A DNA stretch of 64,000 nucleotides from Amycolatopsis oliviviridis (GCF_014654365.1 NZ_BNAY01000001.1:1426001-1490000); one strand, 5' to 3'. Shown: positions 16,631-25,435, numbered from the stretch's first letter. Made by a program: numbers and translations. Notes: generated by a model from the letters alone, not told the origin.

Positions 16631-17113
16631 TCAGGGTGCCAATCGCCCGCGGACCTCGACGGTCGCGGCGATGCTGCTCCGCAGGAACCGGGCGACCGTC
16701 CGCCGCTCGTCCTCCCCCATGTCCCGCCACGCGGCGGCGTAGCGTTCGCCGAGCGGCAGGAAGAACTCGGCGCCGATCTGCCGGGCCTGGTCGTGCATCC
16801 GCAACTCGACCTTGCGCCGGTCGGTCGCGCTCCGGTCCCGGTAGAGGTGCCCGGCCCGCTCCAGCCGGTCCAGCACCGACGTCGTCGCCGACGCGCTCAG
16901 ATGCAGGGCGCTCGCGAGCATGCTCGGACTCATCGGCGTCCCCATCCTGGCCGCGTCCATGATCACCGCGAGCGCGTTGAGATCCGTCCGGTGCAGGCCG
17001 TGCGCCTCACCGAACATCTCGGCGAACCGATCCGACTCGACGGTCAGCTGCCGCAACAGGAGCACGAGCAGGTCGTCCGTGACCCGCTCGACCTCTTCAG
17101 CACCCTCCGACAT
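16631..17113 (-). CDS. MarR family regulator, probable repressor of the MMPL exporter
   Basis: The 160-residue winged-helix protein has HRTDLNALAVIMDA (about residue 42), the recognition region SASATTSVLDRLERAGHLY and the wing RSATDRRKVELRMH. The start has a strong GGAGGGGAGG ribosome site. It is divergent from the MMPL transporter gene, with a TTCGA-N3-TCGAA palindrome in the gap, the usual arrangement for a ligand-released repressor of an efflux pump. Confidence 0.88.
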   Translation of the reverse strand: MSEGAEEVERVTDDLLVLLLRQLTVESDRFAEMFGEAHGLHRTDLNALAVIMDAARMGTPMSPSMLASALHLSASATTSVLDRLERAGHLYRDRSATDRRKVELRMHDQARQIGAEFFLPLGERYAAAWRDMGEDERRTVARFLRSSIAATVEVRGRLAP

Positions 17114-17162
17114 GTCCGAAACCTCCCCTCCTGTTGCCCCGTCCGGGTGACCACTCTACTAT

Positions 17163-17175
17163 TTCGATGGTCGAA
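17163..17175. promoter_or_regulatory. Palindromic operator between marR-like and mmpL-like genes
   Basis: TTCGATGGTCGAA is a 13-bp palindrome (5-bp arms, 3-bp centre). With one mismatch it extends to 17 bp (17161-17177). It lies 50 bp upstream of the MarR start and 45 bp upstream of the transporter start, in a locally AT-rich stretch. Binding by the MarR protein is inferred. Confidence 0.6.
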
Positions 17176-17219
17176 TTATTCACTCGTCGAAGTAGCACTG
17201 CCACGGGAGCCATCCGCCC

Positions 17220-19271
17220 ATGATCTCGGAAGTCGAACACCCTGCCCGCACGCGGTCGCGCCTGCGGTGGCTGCTCCCCGCCCTGATCGCGGTCGCCTGG
17301 CTGATCTTCGGCGGGTTCAGCGGCCCGTATGCCGGCAAGCTGAGCCAGGTCACGGAGAACGACAGCAGCAGTTTCCTGCCCGCGTCCGCCGAAGCGACCG
17401 AGGTCGGTGAGCTGCAGAAACAGTTCTCCAGCTCCTCCGTCATCCCGGCGATCGTCGTCGCCGAACGGCCGTCGGGCCTGACCGAGGCCGACAAGCGGTT
17501 CCTGACCGACCGGACGTCGAGCTCCCGGATCGTTCCCGCGCCGCAGAGCGACGCGGGCGCCCAGGTCATCGTGCTGCTGGACGCCACGAACGACCCCGGA
17601 GACGGCGTCGAGGCGCTGCGGGACGCGCTCGCCCGCGACACCCCCGACGGCCTGAAAGTGCTCGTGACCGGCCCCGCCGCCCAGGTCGCCGACCTCAAGG
17701 AGGCGTTCGGCGGGATCGACGGGCTCCTTCTCCTGGTCGCGGGCGCGGTGGTCGCCCTCATCCTGATCATCGTCTACCGGAGCCCGCTGCTCCCCCTGCT
17801 CGTCCTGCTGTCGGCGGTGTTCGCGCTGGGCACGGCGAGTCTCGCGGTGTACCTGCTCGCGGATCACGACGTGCTGGCGCTGAACGGGCAGAGTCAGGGA
17901 ATCCTGTTCATCCTCGTCTTCGGCGCCGCCACCGACTACGCGCTCTTGATGATCTCCCGCTATCGCGAAGAACTCAGGACGACCGACGACGCCCGCTCCG
18001 CACTCCGCACGGCCTGGCGTTCGACCATCGAACCGATCGCGGCCTCGGCCGGGACCGTCATCCTCGGCGTCCTCTGCCTGCTGTTCAGCGATCTGAATTC
18101 CAACAAGGGACTCGGCCCGGTCGCCGCCATCGGCATCGGCGCCGCGTTCCTCACGACCATCACGTTCCTGCCCGCCGTCCTGGCCTTGTGCGGGCGCAAC
18201 GCCTTCTGGCCGTTCCGCCCGGCGGTGGCCCCGCCGAAGGAGGAGACGGGCGGGCTCTGGGGCCGCGTCTCGGGCTGGATCTCCCGTGCGCCGCGCACGG
18301 TCTGGATCGTCACGACCGTCGTCCTGCTCGCGGGCGGCGCGTTCCTCCCCCAGCTCAAGGCTTCCGGCACCGCGCAGTCCGACGTCTTCCTCACGCCGGT
18401 CGATTCCGTGGCGGGCCAGGAAGTCCTTTCGCGCTACTTCCCCGGCGGTTCCGGCTCGCCCACGGTGATCATCACGCCCGCCGGGCAGGCACAAGCGGTC
18501 ACCACACTGGCGCGCGTCCCCGGCGTCTCGGACGTCCGCCAGAGCGCCGGTCCGGACGGGAAACCCGCGGAAGCGGGCGGGCTCGCGAAGATCGACGCGG
18601 TGCTGGCCGATCCCCCGGACTCCGACGCGGCCGTCGCGACCGTCCAGCGGATCCGCGAAGCCGTGCACGCCGTCGACGGCACGAAGGTCGGCGGGCCGAC
18701 GGCGACCCTCCTGGACACCAGGGAGACCTCCGAACACGACCGCATGATCATCATCCCGATCGTCCTCGTGGTGATCTTCCTCGTACTCGCCCTGCTGCTG
18801 CGGTCACTGCTCGCGCCGCTGCTGCTGATCGGCACGGTGGTGCTGTCGTTCGCCGCGACGATGGGTGTCTCGGCGCTGGTGTTCAACCACGTCTTCGACT
18901 TCCCCGGCGCCGATCCGGTCGTCCCGCTGTTCGGCTTCGTCTTCCTTGTGGCGCTGGGAATCGACTACAACATCTTCCTGATGACCCGGGTCCGCGAAGA
19001 GGCGGGAAGGATCGGCACCCGGGACGGGACATTGCGCGGGCTGCGCGTCACCGGCGGCGTGATCACGTCCGCGGGCGTCGTGCTCGCCGCGACCTTCGCC
19101 GCCCTGGCCGTCCTGCCCATTCTCTTCCTCGCTCAGCTGGCGTTCATCGTCGCGTTCGGCGTTCTGCTCGATACGCTTCTGGTGCGCTCGCTGCTGGTAC
19201 CGGCTCTGGCAGTGGACGTCGGACGGAAGATCTGGTGGCCTTCGAAGCTGGCGAAGACCGGCCGGGAATGA
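17220..19271 (+). CDS. MMPL family (RND-type) transporter
   Basis: The 683-residue protein has the MMPL layout: one N-terminal helix, a large extracytoplasmic loop (about 45-160), five helices (about 165-330) containing FGAATDYALLMISRYREE with the proton-relay Asp, a second helix-loop-helices half, and the matching GIDYNIFLMTRVREE near residue 580. These proteins export lipids or drugs. Length and topology are normal for the short actinobacterial subgroup. It is under likely control of the divergent MarR gene, and its last 128 bases lie opposite the 3' end of the next MFS gene. Confidence 0.92.
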   Translation: MISEVEHPARTRSRLRWLLPALIAVAWLIFGGFSGPYAGKLSQVTENDSSSFLPASAEATEVGELQKQFSSSSVIPAIVVAERPSGLTEADKRFLTDRTSSSRIVPAPQSDAGAQVIVLLDATNDPGDGVEALRDALARDTPDGLKVLVTGPAAQVADLKEAFGGIDGLLLLVAGAVVALILIIVYRSPLLPLLVLLSAVFALGTASLAVYLLADHDVLALNGQSQGILFILVFGAATDYALLMISRYREELRTTDDARSALRTAWRSTIEPIAASAGTVILGVLCLLFSDLNSNKGLGPVAAIGIGAAFLTTITFLPAVLALCGRNAFWPFRPAVAPPKEETGGLWGRVSGWISRAPRTVWIVTTVVLLAGGAFLPQLKASGTAQSDVFLTPVDSVAGQEVLSRYFPGGSGSPTVIITPAGQAQAVTTLARVPGVSDVRQSAGPDGKPAEAGGLAKIDAVLADPPDSDAAVATVQRIREAVHAVDGTKVGGPTATLLDTRETSEHDRMIIIPIVLVVIFLVLALLLRSLLAPLLLIGTVVLSFAATMGVSALVFNHVFDFPGADPVVPLFGFVFLVALGIDYNIFLMTRVREEAGRIGTRDGTLRGLRVTGGVITSAGVVLAATFAALAVLPILFLAQLAFIVAFGVLLDTLLVRSLLVPALAVDVGRKIWWPSKLAKTGRE

Positions 19272-20634
19272 AGGCGGCGATCACCAGCGCGAGGAGCGCC
19301 GTCGCCGATCCGAGTCCCATGATCAACCGGAACCCGCCCTGAGACGGGACCTGAACCGGCCCGAAGGAGACGGTCAGCTGCGCGAGGATCACCCCCGCGA
19401 CCGCGCTCGAGATCGACGTACCGATCGCGCGCATCAGGGTGTTGAGACTGTTCGCGGCGGCCGTCTCCGACACCGGGACCGCGCCCATGATCAGCGCGGG
19501 CATCGCACCGTACGCGAGCCCGATCCCCGAGCCGATCAGGGCGGACACCAGCACCAGATGCCAGACACTCGCCATCAGGACGACGCCGAGGCCGTAGCCG
19601 GCGGCGACCACGAGCGCACCGGACATCAGCGTCACCTTGGGGCCGCGTGCTTTCGTGATCCGCGCGGACAGCGGGGCGGTCAGCATCATCACGACCCCGG
19701 ACGGCACCAGCACCAGACCGGTGACCAGCATGGTCTGCCCCAGTCCGTACCCGGTCGCGGCCGGCAACTGAAGGATCTGCGGCAGCACCAGCGACTGCGC
19801 GAACATGGCGAACGCGAACACGATCGACGTCAGGTTGGTCAGCAGGACCTGACGCCGGATCGTCGTCCGCAGGTCCACCAGCGGCCGGGCCGTCCGCAGT
19901 TCCCAGCGGCCCCACAGCAGCAGGACGAGCGCGGCGACCCCGAACAGTCCCAGGGTCCGCCCGCTCGCCCAGCCCCACTGCGCGCCCTTCGAGATCGCCA
20001 GCAGCAGGCAGACCAGCACCACCGAGAGCCCGGCCGCGCCGACGAGATCGAAGCGTCCGCCGGTGCGCACGCCCGATTCGGGGACGAACGCCAGCACGAG
20101 CGCGGCCACGACGGCGCCGAGCCCGGCAGCGGTCCAGAACAGCAGATGCCAGTCGGCGTTCTCGGCGAGCAGCGCGGCCGCGGGCAGGCCGAGGGCGCCG
20201 CCGACCCCGAGTGACGCGCTCATCGTCGCGGTCGCGGAAGCGAGCCTTGCGGCCGGGAGTTCGTCACGCATGATGCTGATCCCGAGTGGGATCACCCCGG
20301 CCGCGAAGCCCTGCAGCACCCGCCCGGCGACCATCGGCACCAGCGTGTCGCTGAGACCGGCGACGACCGAACCGGCGATCAGCATGCCGAGGCTGAGCAG
20401 CAGCATCCGCCGTTTCCCGTACATGTCGCCGAGCCTGCCGACGACGGGTGTCGCGACCGCGCTCGCGAGCAACGTCGCCGTGATGACCCAGGTCGCGTCG
20501 GCGGGCGAGGAGTCCAGGAGCTCCGGAAGCTTCGGGATCAGCGGGATGACCAGGGTCTGCATTAGCGAGACCACGATCCCGCCCAGCGCTAACACCACCA
20601 CGACCAGCTGAGGGCGTGGCACGGGCTGAGTCAT
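19144..20634 (-). CDS. MFS drug exporter (DHA2-like), next to the P450 operon
   Basis: The 496-residue protein has about 13-14 hydrophobic helices, including an ATPVVGRLGDMYGKRRMLLL-type motif A loop between helices 2 and 3. The start at 20634 has GGAGGC 5 bp upstream. The membrane domain ends near residue 450 (AAFIPG); the last 35 residues are Arg/Pro/Ala-rich and read through the end of the convergent MMPL gene. It is divergent from the P450-TetR-ferredoxin operon and shares a TetR-type operator with it, so it may export the P450 product or its substrate. Confidence 0.88.
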   Translation of the reverse strand: MTQPVPRPQLVVVVLALGGIVVSLMQTLVIPLIPKLPELLDSSPADATWVITATLLASAVATPVVGRLGDMYGKRRMLLLSLGMLIAGSVVAGLSDTLVPMVAGRVLQGFAAGVIPLGISIMRDELPAARLASATATMSASLGVGGALGLPAAALLAENADWHLLFWTAAGLGAVVAALVLAFVPESGVRTGGRFDLVGAAGLSVVLVCLLLAISKGAQWGWASGRTLGLFGVAALVLLLWGRWELRTARPLVDLRTTIRRQVLLTNLTSIVFAFAMFAQSLVLPQILQLPAATGYGLGQTMLVTGLVLVPSGVVMMLTAPLSARITKARGPKVTLMSGALVVAAGYGLGVVLMASVWHLVLVSALIGSGIGLAYGAMPALIMGAVPVSETAAANSLNTLMRAIGTSISSAVAGVILAQLTVSFGPVQVPSQGGFRLIMGLGSATALLALVIAAFIPGRSSPASKATRSSVRRPLPEPVPAASAPEAYRAERRTRR

Positions 20635-20675
20635 ACGGGGCCTCCGGCAGAGATCGAGAGCGAACGGATCCAACT

Positions 20676-20695
20676 TAAGTCAGTTGATTGACTTA
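20676..20695. promoter_or_regulatory. TetR-type operator between MFS exporter and P450 operon
   Basis: TAAGTCA (20676-20682) and TGACTTA (20689-20695) are perfect inverted repeats with a 6-bp spacer. The site lies in an AT-rich stretch 42 bp upstream of the exporter start and 60 bp before the P450 start. The TetR gene inside the P450 operon is the natural candidate for binding. Confidence 0.65.
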
Positions 20696-20754
20696 TGCCA
20701 ACAGTCCGGGCACTGTGTGATTCACCGGACCCCGCCACGCTGAAGGAGCCCTTG

Positions 20755-21975
20755 ATGACTCAGAGCGACGTCGATCGGCTGCCGAGTTTCCCGTTCCCGA
20801 CCGAGGCCGCCTTGGCACCGCCCGCCGAATGGGCCGAGTTCCGCGCGAAGTGCCCGGTCGCGAAGGTCACGCTCGCCAGCGGCGACGAGGCGGCGCTGAT
20901 CACGCGCTACGCGGACGTCAAGCGCGTCCTGTCCGATCCTCGGTTCACCAGGCCGACCCCCGAGGACAAGGCGGCGAGGGTCGCGGACACCGAGTCGGGC
21001 GGGGTCTTCAACAGCGAGATGGCGGGTGTGATCCCCCAGCACGGCGAAGCGCACCTGAAATGGCGCCGGATGCTCGGGAAGTGGTTCACCGCCAAGCGGA
21101 TGACCGCGCTGCGGCCGCGGATGGAGGCGATGGCCGTCCGGCTGATCGACGAGATGGTCGCGAAGGGCGAACCCGCGGATCTCAAGGCGGGCCTGGCCTT
21201 CCCGCTGCCGGTGTGGGTCATCTGCGACATGCTCGGCGTCCCGGACACCGACCGGGAACGGTTCGCCCACTGGTCCGACGTGATGCTCAGCATGACCCGC
21301 TACACGCAGGCGGAGTTCGACGTCGCGCAGGCCGAATTCGGCCGGTACATGGGCGGGCACATCGCGGCCAAACGGGCGGAGCCGGGCGAGGACATCCTGA
21401 GCGCGCTCATCACCGACACCGACACCGACGGCGAGCGCTGGTCCGACGCGCTGCTCGTCGCCACCGGGATCGGCCTGCTGATCGCCGGGCACGAGACCAC
21501 CGCGAACATGATCGCGAAAATGGTGGCGATGCTCCTGGAGGACCGGAGCCGCTGGGAGGCCCTGCTCACGGACCGGTCGCTGATCCGCACCGCCGTCGAG
21601 GAATCCCTGCGCATGGACGCCAACGCGGGTATCGGCATGTCGCGCTACCTCACCGAGGATTTCGAGGTCGGCGGGACGACGTTGCCGTCGGGGACCACCG
21701 CGATGTGCAGCATGGCTTCGGCCAACCGGGACGAAGACGCGTTCGAGGGCGCGGCCGACATGACGCTCGACCGCAGCCCGAACGCCCATCTCGCGTTCGG
21801 CGCCGGCGCGCACGCCTGCCTCGGGCAGCCACTCGCCCGCACCGAACTCCAGGTCGTCCTCGCTGTCCTGCTGGAGAAATTGCCCACGCTGGAACTCGCC
21901 GTCGCGGCGGCGGACCTGCGCAAGGTCGAAGGGCTCGCCGTCGGCGGACTGCGGGAACTGCCCGTGCGATGGTGA
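20755..21975 (+). CDS. Cytochrome P450 monooxygenase
   Basis: The 406-residue soluble bacterial P450 starts at 20755 behind AAGGAG. Hallmarks are the I-helix oxygen-activation motif AGHETT (244-249), the K-helix EESLR (282-286) and the haem loop FGAGAHACLG (348-357) with Cys355 as iron ligand. It matches the CYP105/107-like class I enzymes of actinomycetes in length. Electrons probably come from the ferredoxin encoded two genes downstream; no ferredoxin reductase lies beside it. The substrate is unknown. Confidence 0.95.
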   Translation: MTQSDVDRLPSFPFPTEAALAPPAEWAEFRAKCPVAKVTLASGDEAALITRYADVKRVLSDPRFTRPTPEDKAARVADTESGGVFNSEMAGVIPQHGEAHLKWRRMLGKWFTAKRMTALRPRMEAMAVRLIDEMVAKGEPADLKAGLAFPLPVWVICDMLGVPDTDRERFAHWSDVMLSMTRYTQAEFDVAQAEFGRYMGGHIAAKRAEPGEDILSALITDTDTDGERWSDALLVATGIGLLIAGHETTANMIAKMVAMLLEDRSRWEALLTDRSLIRTAVEESLRMDANAGIGMSRYLTEDFEVGGTTLPSGTTAMCSMASANRDEDAFEGAADMTLDRSPNAHLAFGAGAHACLGQPLARTELQVVLAVLLEKLPTLELAVAAADLRKVEGLAVGGLRELPVRW

Positions 21976-22655
21976 TGCCCATGACGAGTGAGATCACCGG
22001 TGCCCGTGCCGAACGGGCGCACGCGACGCGGGAACTGATCCTGACCGCGGCGGAACGGCTGTTCGCCGAACACGGCGTGTTCGCGGTGTCCAACCGCCAG
22101 GTCAGCGAGGCGGCGGGACAGGGGAACAACACCGCCGTCGGCTACCACTTCGGCACCAAGGCCGATCTGGTCCGCGCGATCGCCCGGCGGCATTCGGGGC
22201 CGATCGAGGAGATCAGGCGGCGGATGCTGACCGGCATCGGTGACAGCACGGACCTGCGGGATTGGATCGGCTGCCTGGTCACCCCGGTGGCCGAGCACCT
22301 GGCCGCGATCGGGAGCCCCACCTGGTTCGCGCGGTTCGGCGCGCAGGTGATGACCGATCCCGCGCTCCGCCCGATCATGGTCGAGGAGTCGCTGACCTCG
22401 CCGTCGCTCGTGCGGATCGTCGAAGGACTGCATCGCTGCCTGCCCGACCTGCCCGCCGACGTCCGCGCCGAACGCGGCGACATGGCCCGCCAGCTGCTGG
22501 TCCACATGGTCGCCGAACGCGAACGCGCTCTCGCCGAGGGCACCCCCACTCCCCGGTCCACCTGGCACGACGCCGCGACCGGGCTCATCGACGCACTCGC
22601 CGGGATGTGGCTGGCACCGGTCACCCCCGGCCCGGACGAAGGAAAAGGACCATGA
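21975..22655 (+). CDS. TetR family regulator inside the P450 operon
   Basis: The 226-residue protein has an N-terminal HTH (about residues 12-60: ATRELILTAAERLFAEHG and then the recognition helix with NNTAVGYHFGTKADLV) and a helical ligand domain. The ATG at 21975 overlaps the P450 stop (TGATG), with further in-frame ATGs at 21969 and 21981. It probably binds the palindrome at 20676-20695 and senses the P450 substrate or a related drug. Confidence 0.9.
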   Translation: MPMTSEITGARAERAHATRELILTAAERLFAEHGVFAVSNRQVSEAAGQGNNTAVGYHFGTKADLVRAIARRHSGPIEEIRRRMLTGIGDSTDLRDWIGCLVTPVAEHLAAIGSPTWFARFGAQVMTDPALRPIMVEESLTSPSLVRIVEGLHRCLPDLPADVRAERGDMARQLLVHMVAERERALAEGTPTPRSTWHDAATGLIDALAGMWLAPVTPGPDEGKGP

Positions 22656-22852
22656 AGATCACCGTCGACCAGGACAGGTGCTGCGGCGCCGGAACCTGTG
22701 TGCTGCTCGCTCCCGACGTGTTCGACCAGCGGGAAGAGGACGGCATCGTGCTCCTCCTCGACGAGACGCCCGGTGCCGAGCTGCACGACATCGTCCGCGA
22801 GGCCTCCCACGTCTGCCCCGGCGCCGCCATCACCGTGAACGAGACCGCGTGA
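22652..22852 (+). CDS. 3Fe-4S ferredoxin, partner of the P450
   Basis: The 66-residue protein has the actinobacterial P450-ferredoxin pattern: Cys10, Cys16 (CCGAGTC) and Cys55 (CPGAA), giving three ligands spaced for a [3Fe-4S] cluster; the extra Cys11 is beside the first ligand. Its ATG overlaps the TetR stop (ATGA) and AAGGA precedes it. It should pass electrons from an unlinked reductase to the P450. Confidence 0.93.
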   Translation: MKITVDQDRCCGAGTCVLLAPDVFDQREEDGIVLLLDETPGAELHDIVREASHVCPGAAITVNETA

Positions 22853-22885
22853 CGGGGTCTGCGAACTGGCCCTAGCCTGGGTGAC

Positions 22886-23107
22886 ATGAGCGAGGACCAA
22901 GACGCCATCGACGAGCGGATCCAAGACGCCGGTGAACGTGGCGACCTGGCCGAACTCCGGCGGCTGGCCGACGACGGCAGCAGCGACGCGGCGGATCAGC
23001 TGATCGAGACTGCGACCGAGCTGGGTGCGCTGGACGAGTTGCGGCGGCTGGCCGAACGCGGCAACCAGGACGCCGCGGATCAGCTGGCCGAACTCACCGA
23101 AGAGTGA
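22886..23107 (+). CDS. Small acidic helical-repeat protein
   Basis: The 73-residue protein consists of two and a half copies of a 28-residue helical repeat with the core L-x-ELRRLA-x-x-G-x-x-DAADQL (starting at residues 21 and 49, with a partial copy at 9-20). The composition is rich in Asp, Glu, Leu and Ala, with no signal peptide. It looks like a TPR- or Sel1-type helical hairpin used for binding another protein. No function is known. Its last 14 bases overlap the end of the convergent MFS gene. Confidence 0.7.
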   Translation: MSEDQDAIDERIQDAGERGDLAELRRLADDGSSDAADQLIETATELGALDELRRLAERGNQDAADQLAELTEE

Positions 23108-24281
23108 CGTCCCGCATCGCCGGGATCAGCACGGGAAGCGCGGCCACGAGCGCGAGGCCGCGCACCACACCCGCGACCGGATAAGGAACGCGAATCCCGT
23201 ACCGGTGCGCGAGTAGTCCGCCGGTCAGGGCGCCGAGCGGCATCAGCCCCCAGCCGAGCAGCCGATAGACGCTGTTGACGCGGCCGAGCAGGGCCGACGG
23301 GACCTCCCGCTGCCGGACGCTGACGGTGACGACGTTCCAGATCGTCGTCACGAAACCGCTCACCGCGAAGAGCCCGCCGAGTACGGCGACGTTCGGGCTG
23401 AACCCCATCCCGACGAAGACGACGGCGTTCACGGCGAGCGAGACGAGGAGCGCGCGAAGGTCGCCGAGGCGGGCGACCAGGCGCGCGATCACCAGTCCGC
23501 CCGCGACACCGCCGAGCGCCGCCCCGGCGAGCAGCAGACCGAACACGCCCGCGCCGAGATGCAGCGCGTCGGTCACGAACAGCACGAGAGTCGCGTTCCC
23601 GAACTGACCACAGAACGTGTTGACGCCGAGCAACAAGGCGAGAGCGCGTAACAGCCGGTGTTTCCTCAGCCAGCGGAGCCCATCGACGACCTTCGCTGGT
23701 TCCGCGGGCGCGTGCCGCCGTTCCGGTGACCCGGCAAGAAGGATGGCGGCGACGACGAACGACGCGGCGTCGACGGCGAACGGAAGCGTCCAAGCGAGCG
23801 CGAAGAACAGGCTCCCGAGCGGCGGGCCCAGGAACTGCCTGCCGACGATCAGCGCCACCTGCTGACTGCCGTTCGCTTGATGCAGCAGGCTTTTCGGGAC
23901 GAGATCCGGAAGCGCCGATTGCGCCGCGTTGTCATAGAAGACGTCGCACGACCCCAGCGCGAACGCGAGTACGACGAGCACGGGCACGGTGACGACCTCG
24001 GCCGCGACGAGCGCGGTGAGCACACCGACGATCACGGCTTGGAGCGTCTGCGTTCGCCACATCAAGGTGATCCGATCGACCCTGTCGACGACGGAGCCGG
24101 CGGTGAGCGACAGCAGAAGCCACGGCAGGTACGTCGCGGCGGAGACCAGGGCGATGTCCCTCGCGTCGTGGCTCACCGTCACGGCCAGCAACGGGAGCGC
24201 CGCGGTGAAGACGCCGTTTCCGAGGCTGTCGATCCCGGTGGCCCACCACAGTCGCCGGTAGGCGCGGGGCAGGTCGGTCAT
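23094..24281 (-). CDS. MFS transporter (MFS_3/EntS-like)
   Basis: The 395-residue protein has 12 hydrophobic helices and starts with YRRLWWATGIDSLGNGVF, typical of the MFS_3 group that includes macrolide and siderophore exporters. A motif-A-like VVDRVDRITLMWR follows the second helix. The ORF is complete and of usual length. It is divergent from the ArsR-like regulator at 24348, with a palindrome between them, so it is probably under control of that regulator. Confidence 0.87.
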   Translation of the reverse strand: MTDLPRAYRRLWWATGIDSLGNGVFTAALPLLAVTVSHDARDIALVSAATYLPWLLLSLTAGSVVDRVDRITLMWRTQTLQAVIVGVLTALVAAEVVTVPVLVVLAFALGSCDVFYDNAAQSALPDLVPKSLLHQANGSQQVALIVGRQFLGPPLGSLFFALAWTLPFAVDAASFVVAAILLAGSPERRHAPAEPAKVVDGLRWLRKHRLLRALALLLGVNTFCGQFGNATLVLFVTDALHLGAGVFGLLLAGAALGGVAGGLVIARLVARLGDLRALLVSLAVNAVVFVGMGFSPNVAVLGGLFAVSGFVTTIWNVVTVSVRQREVPSALLGRVNSVYRLLGWGLMPLGALTGGLLAHRYGIRVPYPVAGVVRGLALVAALPVLIPAMRDVTLR

Positions 24282-24322
24282 GATCGGATCGTGGCGGCGT
24301 CCGGCGTTCCGGAGACACCATT

Positions 24323-24335
24323 TAGCCCTGGGCTA
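24323..24335. promoter_or_regulatory. 13-bp palindrome between MFS and ArsR-like genes
   Basis: TAGCCCTGGGCTA is a perfect palindrome around one central base. It lies 42 bp upstream of the MFS start and 13 bp upstream of the regulator start. This position fits an autoregulated divergent promoter controlled by the ArsR-like protein. Confidence 0.55.
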
Positions 24336-24347
24336 CATACTCGGGCG

Positions 24348-25328
24348 ATGCCGATGACCATCGAACTCGGCGTCGCCGAACTGGCCGCGACCCGGTTCGC
24401 GATCTCGCCGCTGTCCGAGACCGTGGCCGGTCTGCAACAGCTCGCCGGGATCGACCGGAACGCGGTCAACCTGCCTTGGCTTCGCTGGGCACGCGAGGAA
24501 CTCGATCGCGAGCCGCTCGACCTTTCGCGGACCTGGCCGTTGGTCGTGACCGGCAGGCTCGGCTGGCCGGAGTTCCTCGTCCCGGCCCCGCGGGACTCGG
24601 GGGATTCCCTCGAGAACGACCTCGATGCGATGCGGCGAACCCCTGAAGATCGGGTGAGGGCGAGCCTCGACCGGGTCTTCGGCGAAAAACGTCCTCCCGC
24701 CGTCGCGGCTCTCGCCGACGACCCCGCGTCCGGTCTGCGGGAAGTCGCCGACGAACTGCGTACCGCCCACGACCGCCTGGTCGCGCCGCATTGGCCGCGG
24801 ATCCGGGCGGTGCTGGACGCCGATGTCGGATACCACGCCCGGGCCCTGACCGCGGGCGGTGCCGAGCGGCTGTTCGCGGACCTGCATCCGGATCTGCGCT
24901 GGCAGGACGATCGGGTGATCCTGGCGGGCGAGCGGTGGCGCGATCACCATCGTGTCGTCACGCGAGGACCGGGTGGTCTCGTGCTGATGCCGGTCGTCCT
25001 CGGGTCGCCGTATGTCCTGGTCAAGGAGAACTCCTCGACCCAGACCACGATCCGCTATCCGGCGCGGGGAACCGGCACCCTCTGGGCCGCCGGAACCCGG
25101 TCATCCGGGTCCAGTACGGTCCGGCTGCTGGGCCGGACACGGGCCGAGCTCCTCTCGGCGCTGTCGTCCCCCGCGACCACGACCGATCTGGCGCGAGCGC
25201 TCGGCGTGACACCGAGCGCCGTTTCGCAGCACCTCAAGGTCCTGCGGGACAGCGGCCTGGTCGCGAGGGAACGCTCCGGCCGCAGCGTGCTCTACCTGAC
25301 GACCTCGCTCGGCGAGCGCCTGCTCTGA
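24348..25328 (+). CDS. ArsR-like regulator with N-terminal DUF5937-type domain
   Basis: The 326-residue protein has a long N-terminal sensor-like region (about 1-250) and a C-terminal winged-helix domain (about 258-326) with TTDLARALGVTPSAVSQHL and the wing SGLVARERSGRSVLYLTT. This layout, with the HTH at the C-terminus, is that of the actinobacterial ArsR/DUF5937 group. The start is ATG 24348 or the neighbouring 24354. It probably binds the palindrome just upstream and controls the divergent MFS gene. Confidence 0.82.
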   Translation: MPMTIELGVAELAATRFAISPLSETVAGLQQLAGIDRNAVNLPWLRWAREELDREPLDLSRTWPLVVTGRLGWPEFLVPAPRDSGDSLENDLDAMRRTPEDRVRASLDRVFGEKRPPAVAALADDPASGLREVADELRTAHDRLVAPHWPRIRAVLDADVGYHARALTAGGAERLFADLHPDLRWQDDRVILAGERWRDHHRVVTRGPGGLVLMPVVLGSPYVLVKENSSTQTTIRYPARGTGTLWAAGTRSSGSSTVRLLGRTRAELLSALSSPATTTDLARALGVTPSAVSQHLKVLRDSGLVARERSGRSVLYLTTSLGERLL

Positions 25329-25332
25329 CCTG

Positions 25333-25422
25333 TCAGAGGTCGATCAGCTCGACGGTCACCTTCGCTACATCTCCTTCCTCGATCCCTTCGGCCTTGCGGA
25401 CCTCTTTCCTGACCCGCGGTCC
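25333..25422 (-). pseudogene. Remnant of a DUF1905-type protein (C-terminal 29 codons)
   Basis: Reading the minus strand, an open stretch ending at TGA (25333-25335) encodes a tail with VRKEVRKAEGIEEGD followed by VAKVTVELIDL. This matches the conserved C-terminal strand-helix-strand of DUF1905 proteins (pattern: R-K-x-V-R-K-A-x-G-x-x-x-GD-x-V-x-V-x-L). No start codon or N-terminal part is present; the frame upstream runs into the neighbouring small gene. It looks like the end of a degraded gene. Confidence 0.5.
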
Positions 25423-25435
25423 ACAGTTTCGCGGT

